DNA from: Emergencia timonensis
Lineage (GTDB): Bacteria > Bacillota > Clostridia > Peptostreptococcales > Anaerovoracaceae
Length of the DNA stretch: 64,000 nucleotides
NCBI RefSeq assembly: GCF_900086585.1
Contig: NZ_FLKM01000009.1
Span: 2,170,001-2,234,000, forward strand
Reading direction: 5' to 3'
Each line of letters opens with the position of its first letter. The first letter of the stretch is position 1. The translations under genes were made by a program, and so were the position numbers. Shown one piece after another: positions 1 through 8,521 of the stretch. The notes below the pieces were generated by a model. It saw nothing but the letters and a program-made list of their open reading frames with translations. It made no database searches and was not told the DNA's origin.

Positions 1-360
1 CTTTCCGCAAGTCGTCGTCTTACCTGTACCCTGCAGACCGACCATCATAATGGTAGTAAATCCTGACGGGGAATAGGTCAGCTTGCTGTTAGTGCCGCCC
101 ATCAAGTCAACTAATTCTTGATTTACGATCTTGATGATCTGCTGTGCAGGCGTCAGACTTTCCAAAACCTCTGAACCCAGACACTTCTCTTTCACGTCAT
201 TTACAAATTCTTTTACAACTTTGAAGTTGACGTCTGCCTCCAAAAGCGCCAGCTTGACTTCCCGCATCGCATCATTGATATCGGCCTCTGTCAGTACGCC
301 TTTGCCCTTCAGCTTTTTAAATGCACTCTGTAATTTATCGGATAAATTTTCAAATGCCAT
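1..360 (-). CDS. ffh: Signal recognition particle GTPase Ffh, N-terminal part (cut by window edge)
   Basis: Ffh binds signal peptides with SRP RNA and hands ribosomes to FtsY at the membrane. Only the first 120 codons lie in the window; the gene runs off the left edge. They encode the helical N domain (start MAFENLSDKLQSAF) and the beginning of the G domain, ending inside the P-loop GLQGTGKTTTCGK, which is diagnostic for SRP GTPases. The start ATG (358-360) lies one base after the stop codon of the upstream ylxM, so the two are surely cotranscribed and probably translationally coupled. ylxM-ffh is a classic Firmicutes pair. The rest of the protein (GTPase and methionine-rich M domain) cannot be assessed here. 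Confidence 0.96.
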   Translation of the reverse strand, partial: MAFENLSDKLQSAFKKLKGKGVLTEADINDAMREVKLALLEADVNFKVVKEFVNDVKEKCLGSEVLESLTPAQQIIKIVNQELVDLMGGTNSKLTYSPSGFTTIMMVGLQGTGKTTTCGK

Positions 361-361
361 G

Positions 362-721
362 CTACAGCCTTTCCAGTCCGTTGATAACGGACTTAATCTC
401 TTCTAAACCATCTACTAATTCTTGATTTCCATTATATTTCCGGGCCAGCTCCAAAAGCATGGAGTCAATCTTGGCGATGACCTCGTTTGACTGCATCAGC
501 TTAGATACAAGACCCAGTTTCTCTTCGTATTCTTTCAGTGATTTCTCCGCAGATTTCAGCGAATCGTGAACAGCTGCTCTGGAAATTCCAAATTCCTCTG
601 CAATCTCCGCCAGAGAAAGGTTCTCCTCGTGATAAAGTTCCATCACTTCTTGTTTCCGCTTTGTTAGAAGCTGTCCGTAAAAATCGTACAAAAGACTGGC
701 TTCTGTAATACTGTCCATCAT
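362..721 (-). CDS. ylxM: YlxM/p13-type helix-turn-helix protein
   Basis: A 120-residue all-helical protein of the UPF0122/YlxM family, which sits upstream of ffh in most Firmicutes and modulates SRP activity. The N-terminal half contains a sigma-70 region 4-like helix-turn-helix (LSLAEIAEEFGISRAAVHDSL), followed by a charged helical tail. A start nine codons further upstream is possible, but GAGG lies seven bases before the ATG at 721, and a second ATG follows directly at 718, so 721 is preferred. The gene is leftward, first in the operon, with a good sigma-A promoter at 765-793, and ends one base before ffh. The family's DNA-binding role is unproven; recognition of the family itself is secure. 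Confidence 0.9.
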   Translation of the reverse strand: MMDSITEASLLYDFYGQLLTKRKQEVMELYHEENLSLAEIAEEFGISRAAVHDSLKSAEKSLKEYEEKLGLVSKLMQSNEVIAKIDSMLLELARKYNGNQELVDGLEEIKSVINGLERL

Positions 722-764
722 CTTTTTTCCTCTTCTGTTAAGCAAAATTCCTTAACACCATGAT

Positions 765-793
765 ACTTTATCATACATTGCTCAGGCTGTCAA
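765..793 (-). promoter_or_regulatory. Sigma-A promoter of ylxM-ffh
   Basis: Read leftward: TTGACA (788-793), 17 bp, TAAAGT (765-770). A perfect small dyad, ATGATA-CTT-TATCAT (760-774), overlaps the -10 box and may be an operator or chance. The start point falls about 30 bp before the ylxM ribosome binding site. Confidence 0.65.
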
Positions 794-815
794 GGATTTT
801 TGCTTTACATTTTTA

Positions 816-844
816 TTGCTTTTCTCCCCAAAACATTGTATAAT
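816..844 (+). promoter_or_regulatory. Sigma-A promoter of the tandem ATP-grasp gene
   Basis: TTGCTT (816-821), 17 bp, perfect TATAAT (839-844). The start point near 851 leaves about 40 nt before the ATG at 891. It diverges from the ylxM-ffh promoter 23 bp away. The frame stays open upstream to 816, but that stretch is promoter, not coding. Confidence 0.65.
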
Positions 845-890
845 GACTATGTTCGTCCATGAGACAGGAACAATACACAGGAGGCAATTT

Positions 891-3302
891 ATGAGTTTAT
901 TACGAAAGTTTAAAATAATGCATATGCGGATCAACGGCTTCTACGGCGGTAAAGCCCGCTGGTGGCTCAATGCAAAACAATATGACGAGAAATATAACCA
1001 AAATTATACGGAAAGAGAAAAAAAGTGGGCATACAAACACGGTTTTTTACCTTCTGTCGTGGAAAGATATGGTATCAACGACGATAATTACGAGGATTTT
1101 ATTTCTCTCTATGATTATTGTCACATTTTCCCCGTCAACGATATCTTTAGAAAGTGGATCAACGACAGAGTAACTACAAGAGACGTATTAAAGCCTTTTG
1201 CAGAATATCTGCCCAGACAGTATTTTCAGCTTTATAAGCGCGACTCTGACGTTCAGATCATCAAGCTGCTGGATTGTCCTGACGAATATGAGGATACCTA
1301 CGAAGGAATTCTTCAGTTGATTCAAGACAAAGGAAAGCTGTCTATTGCAAAAACCCTCGGTACGAATTTCATCACTCTCGCTTATGAGAATGGTCAGTAC
1401 GCCATAGATGATGAAATCGTCTCTGACGAAGAACTGATCAATAAGATTATCGATAGCTTGGGAATTCTCGTTATCATGGAATATGTCGAATGCGGTCAAG
1501 CTACCAAAACAATTGAGCCAGGCAATGCAAACTACTTGAAACTAATCGTATATAATAAATATGGAGACAATCCGAAAGTCGGACAGGCTTATCTCAGTAT
1601 CAACGCCTCTAAACAATACAGCAATCATGAGTTCTTTTATGCAGAAGGCACTACCTCTATGGGTAACGAAGAAGATTTAGACTCTAAATCTGACATGCAG
1701 GCAAAAGACACGGAAATTGATCAAGACGACGACACGATCGGCAGAAACTTCATGGAAAATGAAGTCGTCCTTCCTTTGCAGGGACAGCCTCAGAAAGTGA
1801 CGCGAAGAGTGTTTGTACCGATATGCCTGGAAGACGGCACCTTTGATGGCGGTAAACAATTACAAGGCAACCGCATTGCTGAAATAACAACCCACCCGAC
1901 CACTAACGCACCTTTAAAAGGTCAAATCGGTAATTGGAACGAGATTTTAAATCTGGTTGAAAAGATAGGAAAATTCATTCCACAGATTGAATATATGGGA
2001 ATCGATGCGATTCTCACCGATGACGGAATCAAAATGGTTGACTTTGCCGCACATCCAAGCTATCCGCAAGTAGTTGGATTTAACGAGGAAATGACGGATT
2101 ACCTAAAGCTGAAGGTAAACCTGACGAAGAAGGAAGCTGCAAAATGGGCGAATAAGAAGAAGAACTTCAAGAAAAAATCAAATACTTTTATGTGGATCAG
2201 ATTGACCAGATTTCTATGCCCTCCTAAAATGCGTCCTCTGATATATAAATGGTGGCATATTACCATGTGGGATGATTTGTTCTCCAGAAATGGCGTTTCT
2301 CTCAAAGAGAAACGTTGGGCTTATAAACACGGCTTCTTATCCTACCGTTTAGAGCAGTATGGAATTACTGAGGACAACTACAAGGATTTCATTTCCGATT
2401 ATGATTATCGTTATTTAAGACACATCAATAACAAATACAGAGTATGGCTGGAAGACAAGATCACTGTCAAATATATCTGCAGTGACTACAATCAGTTCTT
2501 CCCGCAGTACTATTACCATATCTCCGTCAGAAACGGTCAGAAGCGCATCATACCGCTGATGGACTGTCCGGAGGGCTTTGGAACTGATTTCGAAGACATA
2601 TTCAGATTGGTTGAAAAAGTAGGCGTCTTAGCCTGCAAGCCGCAGAGAGGTTCACAAGGCGAGGGTTTTTATAAGTTTTCTTATCACAACGGAAAATATT
2701 ATCTGAACCACAAAGAAAGTTCAAAAGACGAAGTATACGAAATACTCAACAACGAGGAAAGCCAATATCTGATTACAGAGTATATTCAGATGCACTCTTC
2801 TCTGAAAAAGATCTATGACGGCGCGGTGAATACGCTGAGAATCATCGTCTTCAAAAAAGATGGCAAGACGCCTGAAATCGGCAACGCATACATGCGATTC
2901 GGCTCTTCAAAAACAGGCGCTGTCGATAACATGGGCGCAGGCGGCATGTTTGTGCAAGTGGATATTGAAACAGGAAGATTCCACAATGGAAAGATTATTA
3001 CAGAGAATAACATCTTGCCATGCTCCCACCATCCTGATACGGGAGAATTGATTGAAGGTATTCTGCCAAATTGGGACATTGTAAAACAAGGCGTCATCGA
3101 TTTAAGCTATGCAATGCCTCAATTGGAATATTTAGGCTTCGACGTAGCGATTTCAGAGGACGGCATGAAATTGCCTGAAATCAACAGAGCGCCTGGTTAC
3201 CCTAAAATTGAAAAGTTTACACCGCTGACAAACGATTATCTGCTATACAAGTTAGAGCAAAAGAGAAAGAAATACAACGTTACACACTATACAAAAAAAT
3301 AG
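891..3302 (+). CDS. Two fused ATP-grasp domains of the sugar-transfer-associated type
   Basis: An 803-residue cytoplasmic protein made of two homologous halves (about residues 1-430 and 440-790). Each starts with the same WAYKHGFL block followed by YG-I--DNY-DFIS. The C-terminal half keeps ATP-grasp features: KPQRGSQGEGFYK (nucleotide-binding lysine and glycine loop), NTLRI, PNWD and a final EIN metal-ligand motif. It resembles the single-domain protein at 18159-19211 in the wall-polymer operon. The N-terminal half has lost the glycine loop, has NYLKL for NTLRI and DFA for EIN, and carries an acidic insert (NEEDLDSKSD, near residues 260-290), so it is probably non-catalytic. ATG 891 follows AGGAGG at good spacing. 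The gene is monocistronic with its own promoter and terminator. The substrate is unknown; a role in surface glycan modification is inferred from the family. Confidence 0.75.
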   Translation: MSLLRKFKIMHMRINGFYGGKARWWLNAKQYDEKYNQNYTEREKKWAYKHGFLPSVVERYGINDDNYEDFISLYDYCHIFPVNDIFRKWINDRVTTRDVLKPFAEYLPRQYFQLYKRDSDVQIIKLLDCPDEYEDTYEGILQLIQDKGKLSIAKTLGTNFITLAYENGQYAIDDEIVSDEELINKIIDSLGILVIMEYVECGQATKTIEPGNANYLKLIVYNKYGDNPKVGQAYLSINASKQYSNHEFFYAEGTTSMGNEEDLDSKSDMQAKDTEIDQDDDTIGRNFMENEVVLPLQGQPQKVTRRVFVPICLEDGTFDGGKQLQGNRIAEITTHPTTNAPLKGQIGNWNEILNLVEKIGKFIPQIEYMGIDAILTDDGIKMVDFAAHPSYPQVVGFNEEMTDYLKLKVNLTKKEAAKWANKKKNFKKKSNTFMWIRLTRFLCPPKMRPLIYKWWHITMWDDLFSRNGVSLKEKRWAYKHGFLSYRLEQYGITEDNYKDFISDYDYRYLRHINNKYRVWLEDKITVKYICSDYNQFFPQYYYHISVRNGQKRIIPLMDCPEGFGTDFEDIFRLVEKVGVLACKPQRGSQGEGFYKFSYHNGKYYLNHKESSKDEVYEILNNEESQYLITEYIQMHSSLKKIYDGAVNTLRIIVFKKDGKTPEIGNAYMRFGSSKTGAVDNMGAGGMFVQVDIETGRFHNGKIITENNILPCSHHPDTGELIEGILPNWDIVKQGVIDLSYAMPQLEYLGFDVAISEDGMKLPEINRAPGYPKIEKFTPLTNDYLLYKLEQKRKKYNVTHYTKK

Positions 3303-3337
3303 CCCTGTAATAAAAGCATTGAAATAGTTTGTTTATG

Positions 3338-3377
3338 AAAACACTTCACCTGAATATTCAGTGTGAGGTGTTTTTTT
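3338..3377 (+). terminator. Rho-independent terminator of the tandem ATP-grasp gene
   Basis: AAAACACTTCAC pairs with GTGAGGTGTTTT (one G-T pair) around a short AT-rich loop, followed by a run of T. It sits 36 bp after the stop and 20 bp before the next promoter. Confidence 0.85.
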
Positions 3378-3396
3378 AAACATTATTTTTTTCCTG

Positions 3397-3425
3397 TTGT
3401 AAACCACACGGAATTTGTTTACAAT
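3397..3425 (+). promoter_or_regulatory. Sigma-A promoter of the transglutaminase-like gene
   Basis: TTGTAA (3397-3402), 17 bp, TACAAT (3420-3425). The start point near 3432 falls just before the GTG at 3434, so that codon cannot have a ribosome binding site. This supports the downstream ATG at 3461, which has AGGAAAGG. Confidence 0.7.
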
Positions 3426-3460
3426 ACTAATGAGTGAATTTTTTTAGGAAAGGTATGGAA

Positions 3461-5722
3461 ATGAATTTAAAACGAAATAAAATATCATCAGCAGCTATCA
3501 TATTGGTACTAGCTTTAATTATATCCTGTATCCCCTTTGATTCTGCCTTTGCTGCAATTCAAGAAGTTGATACACCGACCCGGACAAATACCTTCAGTTC
3601 CAGCAACACTTCTACCAGTGAATATTGCAAAGGAACGATTGAGGGCAGTAAACTGCATATTCAGCTGCGGACAGTAGTGCCGTCTGTGCAGTTCCGCGTT
3701 GCCCTCTATGGCGTCAATCCAAAAACCGAAGTGAACAATCCCGGCATTTATGTTACAGCACAGTATATGGGCAGTTCTTCTATGGGTAAGTCAGTTTACG
3801 GATTCGAATATACTTTAGATTTTGCCGATATAGAGGTCCCTGATGGCGAGTATTTTTTATATATATCGCAGTTGAAAAATTACGCTGATACCTATGAAAC
3901 AATACCGAGTAAGGGCGCTTTATACAAGAATCTCCCTATCATCATTGAAGATGGAATGCCATCGATTCCAAGATACGATGACATCATCGAAGAGAATGCT
4001 TCTGTGCAGAAAAACAGCGGACTTGCTCCCAGTGAATATCTCGATAAGTCTATGGAAGACGTTCGTTTCCTATTTGTCGATCCTAAAACAAATGTCAGAG
4101 AAGATATGAATAGTGAAAAAATCAGCTATATCAAGCGATTATCTGATAAAATTACGACTGGCACATATAACGACTATGATAAACTCATAAAAATCTACGA
4201 GTATGCTGCAGGAAACTTCTATTATGATACGGTGGCCTTTTCTACCCATTCATACCAGTATGCGAATCCTTACCAGAACATGTACAATCGTGAAAATAAA
4301 ATCGCCAGCGCAAACAGTGATAATCAAGGACGGGTAGCAACGACATGCCAAGGCTTTGCAGGCATCTACCTGGCCCTGGCTAGAGCACAGGGAATCCCTA
4401 CCAGACTGGTATATGGTCATCGAGCCAGCGCACCAACATATAATTGGAATACCGAAGGCGATTTAACTACTCGAGATCACTGGTGGGCCGAATCTTATGT
4501 CAATGGCAGATGGATTTTCGTCGATCCCACTACTGGCACCAACAATCGTTGGAATAAAACGACAAATGCCTGGCAGTATTACGGTGTTACCAATTACACT
4601 TATTTCGATCCTTCCGATGAACAGTTTGCGGTATCCCATATTTCTTTCAATGTGTACAGAAATAATTTTGTGGGATATTTAGTGTCGAACAGCAACGAAA
4701 TAAAGAAGCTGACTACTTTCCTGGAGACGAGTGCAGGCGGTGTAACCAACGGTAAGCTTTTGAACAAGGACTACGTTAAATCCAATAAAAAGACTTGGGG
4801 CGACGGCGTTATAAACAACTTCTATGGTGATGGAAAAGGAAGAATTGCCCGCATCAGATGGAACGGATTCGGCCTGAATGGCGACGCAGATTTTTCCAGC
4901 TTCAGCAAGATGAAATATCTATATTTGAAAGACAATCATCTCACCTCGCTAAATCTTAGGAATAACACTGAAATGAGAAAGGTTGAAGTGCAAAACAATC
5001 AGATGACGACCATAGATTTAACCAATTGTAAAAAACTAACTTCAGTGCAAACAATAGGAAATGAATTACAACAGGTCAAAATCTATGCCAATAAGCGTAA
5101 TACGACCATTACTGCTGGTGAGAATGGATATATCTATATCACTTTTGATAAATCAAAGAAGTACAAGCTGAGAACATTCTTTCAACCGGATATCGGTTAC
5201 AAGGTAGGCGGTTTTTACAACACCAAGGGAAAAAAATTGACATCTCTGAAATCTTACTCTATGAATCCAATAACCAAGACTTATAACGTGGTATTCGAGT
5301 TAGATCCTGATAGTTTTAAATATGAGCTCAGCATAGGAAATAATGCGGAACAGTACAAGGAATACAATAAGGCGGCACAAAAACGTCTGAGAGAATTAGG
5401 TTACTATAACGGTACAGAAGACGGACTCTTTGACAGTGAAATGAAATCTGCCGTGGAAGAATTCCAGACAGCCTTTCATATTGAAGTGACGGGCGTTATC
5501 GATGAAACAACTTGGTCCATCCTATTTGATCCTGATCCACAGCCAATTGTAGATGATAATGACGATAAACCTGGCGAGGAAGACCCGACAGATGCTGATC
5601 AAGATAAAGAAAAAGACAACAGCCATCAGCCGGCGACAAAGGATGCCGACGTAAAAACGAAAGAAGATGCTGATAACGAAGAAAATGCTGACAACACAGC
5701 AGATACAGATGAATTAGTATAA
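3461..5722 (+). CDS. Secreted transglutaminase-like protein with leucine-rich and peptidoglycan-binding regions
   Basis: A 753-residue exported protein. A signal peptide (positive start MNLKRNK, hydrophobic core, cleavage near AFA-A) leads to a beta-rich region. A transglutaminase/protease-like core follows, with the catalytic triad visible: Cys296 in TTCQGFA, His340 in RDHWWAE and Asp355 in VDPTTG. Next comes a short leucine-rich stretch (MKYLYLKDNHLTSLNL), then a peptidoglycan-binding type 1 domain (KRLRELGYYNGTEDGLFD), and finally an acidic low-complexity tail rich in D, E, K and T. There is no LPXTG motif or C-terminal membrane anchor, so cell-wall retention would be through the PG-binding domain. 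The family usually acts as cysteine proteases or cross-linking enzymes; the substrate is unknown. The gene is monocistronic, with its own promoter and a bidirectional terminator. Confidence 0.85.
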   Translation: MNLKRNKISSAAIILVLALIISCIPFDSAFAAIQEVDTPTRTNTFSSSNTSTSEYCKGTIEGSKLHIQLRTVVPSVQFRVALYGVNPKTEVNNPGIYVTAQYMGSSSMGKSVYGFEYTLDFADIEVPDGEYFLYISQLKNYADTYETIPSKGALYKNLPIIIEDGMPSIPRYDDIIEENASVQKNSGLAPSEYLDKSMEDVRFLFVDPKTNVREDMNSEKISYIKRLSDKITTGTYNDYDKLIKIYEYAAGNFYYDTVAFSTHSYQYANPYQNMYNRENKIASANSDNQGRVATTCQGFAGIYLALARAQGIPTRLVYGHRASAPTYNWNTEGDLTTRDHWWAESYVNGRWIFVDPTTGTNNRWNKTTNAWQYYGVTNYTYFDPSDEQFAVSHISFNVYRNNFVGYLVSNSNEIKKLTTFLETSAGGVTNGKLLNKDYVKSNKKTWGDGVINNFYGDGKGRIARIRWNGFGLNGDADFSSFSKMKYLYLKDNHLTSLNLRNNTEMRKVEVQNNQMTTIDLTNCKKLTSVQTIGNELQQVKIYANKRNTTITAGENGYIYITFDKSKKYKLRTFFQPDIGYKVGGFYNTKGKKLTSLKSYSMNPITKTYNVVFELDPDSFKYELSIGNNAEQYKEYNKAAQKRLRELGYYNGTEDGLFDSEMKSAVEEFQTAFHIEVTGVIDETTWSILFDPDPQPIVDDNDDKPGEEDPTDADQDKEKDNSHQPATKDADVKTKEDADNEENADNTADTDELV

Positions 5723-5735
5723 TTTTATAAGGCCA

Positions 5736-5792
5736 TAAAAAACGGACAGGTCGGTCGCTAAATTCTTGCGACAGTTCTGTCCGTTCTTTTTA
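5736..5792. terminator. Bidirectional terminator between convergent genes
   Basis: A long stem, AACGGACAG with CTGTCCGTT plus inner GTCG/CGAC, is flanked by A-run and T-run. It can end both the rightward transglutaminase gene and the leftward sppA operon. Confidence 0.85.
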
Positions 5793-5805
5793 TAACCTGA
5801 TTTTC

Positions 5806-5997
5806 CTACTCGTCGACTTCTTCATACTCCAAGCTGTCAGGAGTATTGGGACCTTCCTTGATAAAAGTACCTTCCAGCTTACAGTTAGGACATTGACCAA
5901 ATTGCTCTCCTGCCACGTCCAGCAGGTCAATCGCGTATTTAAATTTCTTTCCACATTTTGGACATGCATAATACATATAAAAAGCTCCCCAAGTCAT
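5806..5997 (-). CDS. Small zinc-ribbon protein
   Basis: A 63-residue protein with two CxxC pairs (ACPKCGKKF and GQCPNCKLEG) spaced about 23 residues apart, typical of a single zinc ribbon, with an acidic C-terminus. The ATG at 5997 has AGGAGG seven bases upstream, overlapping the stop of sppA, so translation is probably coupled to sppA. An internal ATG seven codons on (MYYACPKCG), with a weaker GGGAG, is an alternative. It is the last gene of the sppA operon before the bidirectional terminator. The specific family and function are not recognised; the zinc ribbon suggests nucleic-acid or protein binding. Confidence 0.7.
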   Translation of the reverse strand: MTWGAFYMYYACPKCGKKFKYAIDLLDVAGEQFGQCPNCKLEGTFIKEGPNTPDSLEYEEVDE

Positions 5998-6008
5998 CTG
6001 TTCTCCTC

Positions 6009-7070
6009 CTATTTCTGTATCGGTGACAGATATGTCACTGTAAATTGATTATTCTCTTCCATCAGTTTCATCAGCTGGTCATACTCTGACTTCGCACTGC
6101 TTTCGTCGGTTGAAGTTTTGCTTTCCAGCCAGGATAAGAACGTAGTCTTTGGCTTATATTCCATTGTCTGCAAATCGCAGTCTTCCAGCTCGTAGGTAGA
6201 CTGCATATCTCTGACTGTATCTTCCAAGGTGCCTACTTGATCAATTAGGCCGTTTTCTTCTGCCTGTTTTGCCGTATAGATTCGGCCGTCAGCTAATTTT
6301 TTCACGGTTGAAAGCTTCATGTTGCGTCCTTCTGCGACGATGTCGACAAACTGGTCATAAGACTCATCTACAATGCTTTGGTAAATTTCCCTCTGTTCTT
6401 TCGTCAACGGATTTACAGAACTGCCCATGGCTTTGTTATCACCTGATGTGATGGTCACAGTCTTAATTCCCATCTTCTCTAAAAATCCTGAGATATCATA
6501 TACGGTACCGATGGTCACACCGATGGATCCTGTAAGAGTGTTTCTGTTTGCAAAAATTTTGTCGCTGACAGATGCAATATAATACCCTCCAGAAGCTGCC
6601 GTGGATTCCATATAAGTGTAGACTGGTCTTCCTGTCTCCTCCGCATATTCTTTAATCTGCAGATACAGCTCATCTGTGGCATAAACACTGCCGCCCGGCG
6701 TATCGATGCTGAGAATCAAGCCCTTGTTATAAGAATCATTTTTCATCTGTTTGACGCGGGCCATAAGCCACTGTTGATTGTAAGTATCTGACGTGCCGCT
6801 TTCTTCTGTTATGGTTCCATGCAATGCAAGCACTCCTATGTAATCGCTATTATAGTCATAGTCATCTTCTGCCGTACCGAGCATATTGTTGACACCCATG
6901 TTGCAGCTGACGCCAAGGATCACAATCGCGACAGCGATAATCAAAAAAATGATCAGGCCTTTCTTCCAACTGCTGAAACCCTTTTTACGGGCATTGCCTT
7001 TATATAGCTGGTCAGGATCGTAGGTGTTCACCTGACGATTTTCCTGTCCTTGATTTTTATCATCGTACAT
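6009..7070 (-). CDS. sppA: Signal peptide peptidase SppA (S49 family)
   Basis: A membrane-anchored serine protease that degrades leftover signal peptides and, in Bacillus, also counters lantibiotics. It has 353 residues: a cytoplasmic hydrophilic N-terminus, one transmembrane helix (about 38-57), then an extracytoplasmic S49 domain. Visible landmarks are DTPGGSVYA, the nucleophile Ser160 in STAASGGYYIA, and a likely general-base Lys213 in GDNKAMGS, matching the Ser/Lys dyad of short Firmicutes SppA proteins. Start ATG 7070 has GGGAAGAG before it. It is transcribed from the promoter at 7114-7142 and followed by the small zinc-ribbon gene. Length and architecture are usual for the family. Confidence 0.93.
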   Translation of the reverse strand: MYDDKNQGQENRQVNTYDPDQLYKGNARKKGFSSWKKGLIIFLIIAVAIVILGVSCNMGVNNMLGTAEDDYDYNSDYIGVLALHGTITEESGTSDTYNQQWLMARVKQMKNDSYNKGLILSIDTPGGSVYATDELYLQIKEYAEETGRPVYTYMESTAASGGYYIASVSDKIFANRNTLTGSIGVTIGTVYDISGFLEKMGIKTVTITSGDNKAMGSSVNPLTKEQREIYQSIVDESYDQFVDIVAEGRNMKLSTVKKLADGRIYTAKQAEENGLIDQVGTLEDTVRDMQSTYELEDCDLQTMEYKPKTTFLSWLESKTSTDESSAKSEYDQLMKLMEENNQFTVTYLSPIQK

Positions 7071-7113
7071 CTCTTCCCTACTCCTTCAATTAATTGAAAT
7101 TCTAACGATATTC

Positions 7114-7142
7114 ATTGTATCATTTTTGTTGAAATTTGTAAA
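7114..7142 (-). promoter_or_regulatory. Sigma-A promoter of sppA
   Basis: Read leftward: TTTACA (7137-7142), 17 bp, TACAAT (7114-7119), about 45 bp upstream of the sppA start. Confidence 0.7.
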
Positions 7143-7190
7143 CGGCTGTCGAAAGAATGACAATATATACCGAAGCAATTGAGATTATCG

Positions 7191-7220
7191 TTGACAGTGT
7201 ACTAGTCAATATAGTACACT
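7191..7220 (+). promoter_or_regulatory. Promoter with overlapping 9-bp inverted-repeat operator for the GntR/ABC operon
   Basis: TTGACA (7191-7196), 18 bp, TACACT (7215-7220). A perfect inverted repeat, AGTGTACTA (7196-7204) and TAGTACACT (7212-7220) with 7 bp between, covers the spacer and -10 box. A repressor bound there would exclude polymerase. The first gene encodes a YtrA-type GntR repressor, so autoregulation is the natural reading. Confidence 0.7.
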
Positions 7221-7244
7221 TAAGACAGAAAAGGAGGTCAGACT

Positions 7245-7622
7245 ATGTTTCAGATAGATATGACCAGCCATAAGTCTATCTATGAGCAGGTCGTCGATAA
7301 TATCAAGGAGCTGATTATGACCGATGTCCTTGCACAGGGGAGCAAGCTGCCATCAGTCAGAGAGCTGTCGAGAGATCTGACGATAAACCCCAATACGGTC
7401 CAAAAAGCTTATCGAGAATTAGAGCGTGAGGGTTTTGTCTATACCACTGCCGGCGTAGGTACTTTTGCTTGTGACAAAACTAAATTACGACCTGATCCGC
7501 GCCGTATCGAAGAAATTGAAAAAGAAATTCTATCAGCATTGAAAGCCCTGCAGTATTTGGGACTTAGTCATGAAGAAGCAAAGAATATCGTCATAGCGGT
7601 AATTGAGGAGGATAGAAAATGA
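7245..7622 (+). CDS. GntR family repressor, YtrA subfamily
   Basis: A 125-residue transcription factor. A winged helix-turn-helix of GntR type occupies about residues 10-75 (IYEQVVDNIKELIM, KLPSVRELSRDLTINPNTVQKAYRELEREGFVY read in pieces), with only a short helical C-terminus instead of a ligand domain, as in the YtrA subfamily. These repressors typically control adjacent ABC transporter genes. Here AAAGGAGG precedes the ATG, a perfect dyad lies over the promoter, and the ATG of the ABC ATPase gene overlaps this stop (ATGA). It likely responds to cell-envelope or antibiotic stress by analogy with ytr operons; the inducer is unknown. Confidence 0.88.
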   Translation: MFQIDMTSHKSIYEQVVDNIKELIMTDVLAQGSKLPSVRELSRDLTINPNTVQKAYRELEREGFVYTTAGVGTFACDKTKLRPDPRRIEEIEKEILSALKALQYLGLSHEEAKNIVIAVIEEDRK

Positions 7623-8521
7623 TTTATGTGCAAAACCTGAGTAAAGCCTTTGATGGCTTTCCTGCGCTGACTGATTTAGACCTTTGTGTGCAGAAGGGGT
7701 CAATCTATGGTCTAATCGGCACAAATGGCGCTGGAAAAACCACAATCTTACGTCTGCTCGCAGGTGTTTTAATTCCTGACAGAGGTAAAATTTTAATAGA
7801 CGAGACACCTGTATTTGATAATGAAGAACTCAAACAACGCATCAGCCTCGTGTCAGATGACCTGTATTTTCCCGCCGGCACATCACTTTTTGATATGGGA
7901 AAATTCTATCGAGATATTTACATCGGCTGGAATCAAAAGAAATTCGAGACTTTGATTGCCCTCTTTGGTCTCGACGATAAGAAAACGATCCGCAGCTTTT
8001 CTAAGGGCATCAAAAAGCAGGCAGCCTTCACCCTTGCCCTATCCACATCGCCAGACTATTTGTTTTTGGACGAACCGATAGACGGTTTAGATCCCGTTGC
8101 ACGTAAGCTGGTCTGGAAACTGATTGTTGATGAAGTCGCCGAGAAGCAAATGACCGTTTTAGTCTCTTCTCACAATTTAAGTGAGATGGAGGGAATCTGC
8201 GATTCCATCGGCATCATCAGCAAAGGCCGTATGCACCTCGAGAAAGAACTGGACGCCATGAAGAGCAAGATGAACAAAGTACAGGTTTCTTTCGGTACCA
8301 GCGGTTGTCCTGACAGCGTACTGCAAAACCTGCATATCCTGCACCAGGAGAGCAAAGGCTCAGTGGAACTGCTGATTATTCATGAAAAAGCTGCCAGAAT
8401 CAGAGAAGTCATTGAAGCCGAACAGCCTCTGCTTTTCGACCTGCTGCCACTGACATTGGAAGAAATATTTATCTACGAATTGGGAGGAGAAGACGATGAA
8501 ATCAAAAAAATCCTTTTGTAA
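7619..8521 (+). CDS. ABC transporter ATP-binding protein
   Basis: A 300-residue cytoplasmic nucleotide-binding subunit. Walker A is GTNGAGKTT (about residues 38-46), the ABC signature is the slightly unusual FSKGIKKQ, and Walker B is YLFLDEPIDGLDP, followed by the switch histidine region SSHNLSEME. It resembles the YtrB/CcmA group of exporters. The start codon overlaps the GntR stop by four bases and its 3' end overlaps the permease start by 26 bases, so all three are one operon. The C-terminal 80 residues are an accessory domain with no clear motif. Substrate unknown. Confidence 0.9.
   Translation: MIYVQNLSKAFDGFPALTDLDLCVQKGSIYGLIGTNGAGKTTILRLLAGVLIPDRGKILIDETPVFDNEELKQRISLVSDDLYFPAGTSLFDMGKFYRDIYIGWNQKKFETLIALFGLDDKKTIRSFSKGIKKQAAFTLALSTSPDYLFLDEPIDGLDPVARKLVWKLIVDEVAEKQMTVLVSSHNLSEMEGICDSIGIISKGRMHLEKELDAMKSKMNKVQVSFGTSGCPDSVLQNLHILHQESKGSVELLIIHEKAARIREVIEAEQPLLFDLLPLTLEEIFIYELGGEDDEIKKILL

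Noticed and set aside
815..890. N-terminal extension of the tandem ATP-grasp protein from 816
   Set aside because: The extension covers the promoter boxes and lacks a ribosome binding site; AGGAGG just before ATG 891 decides the start.
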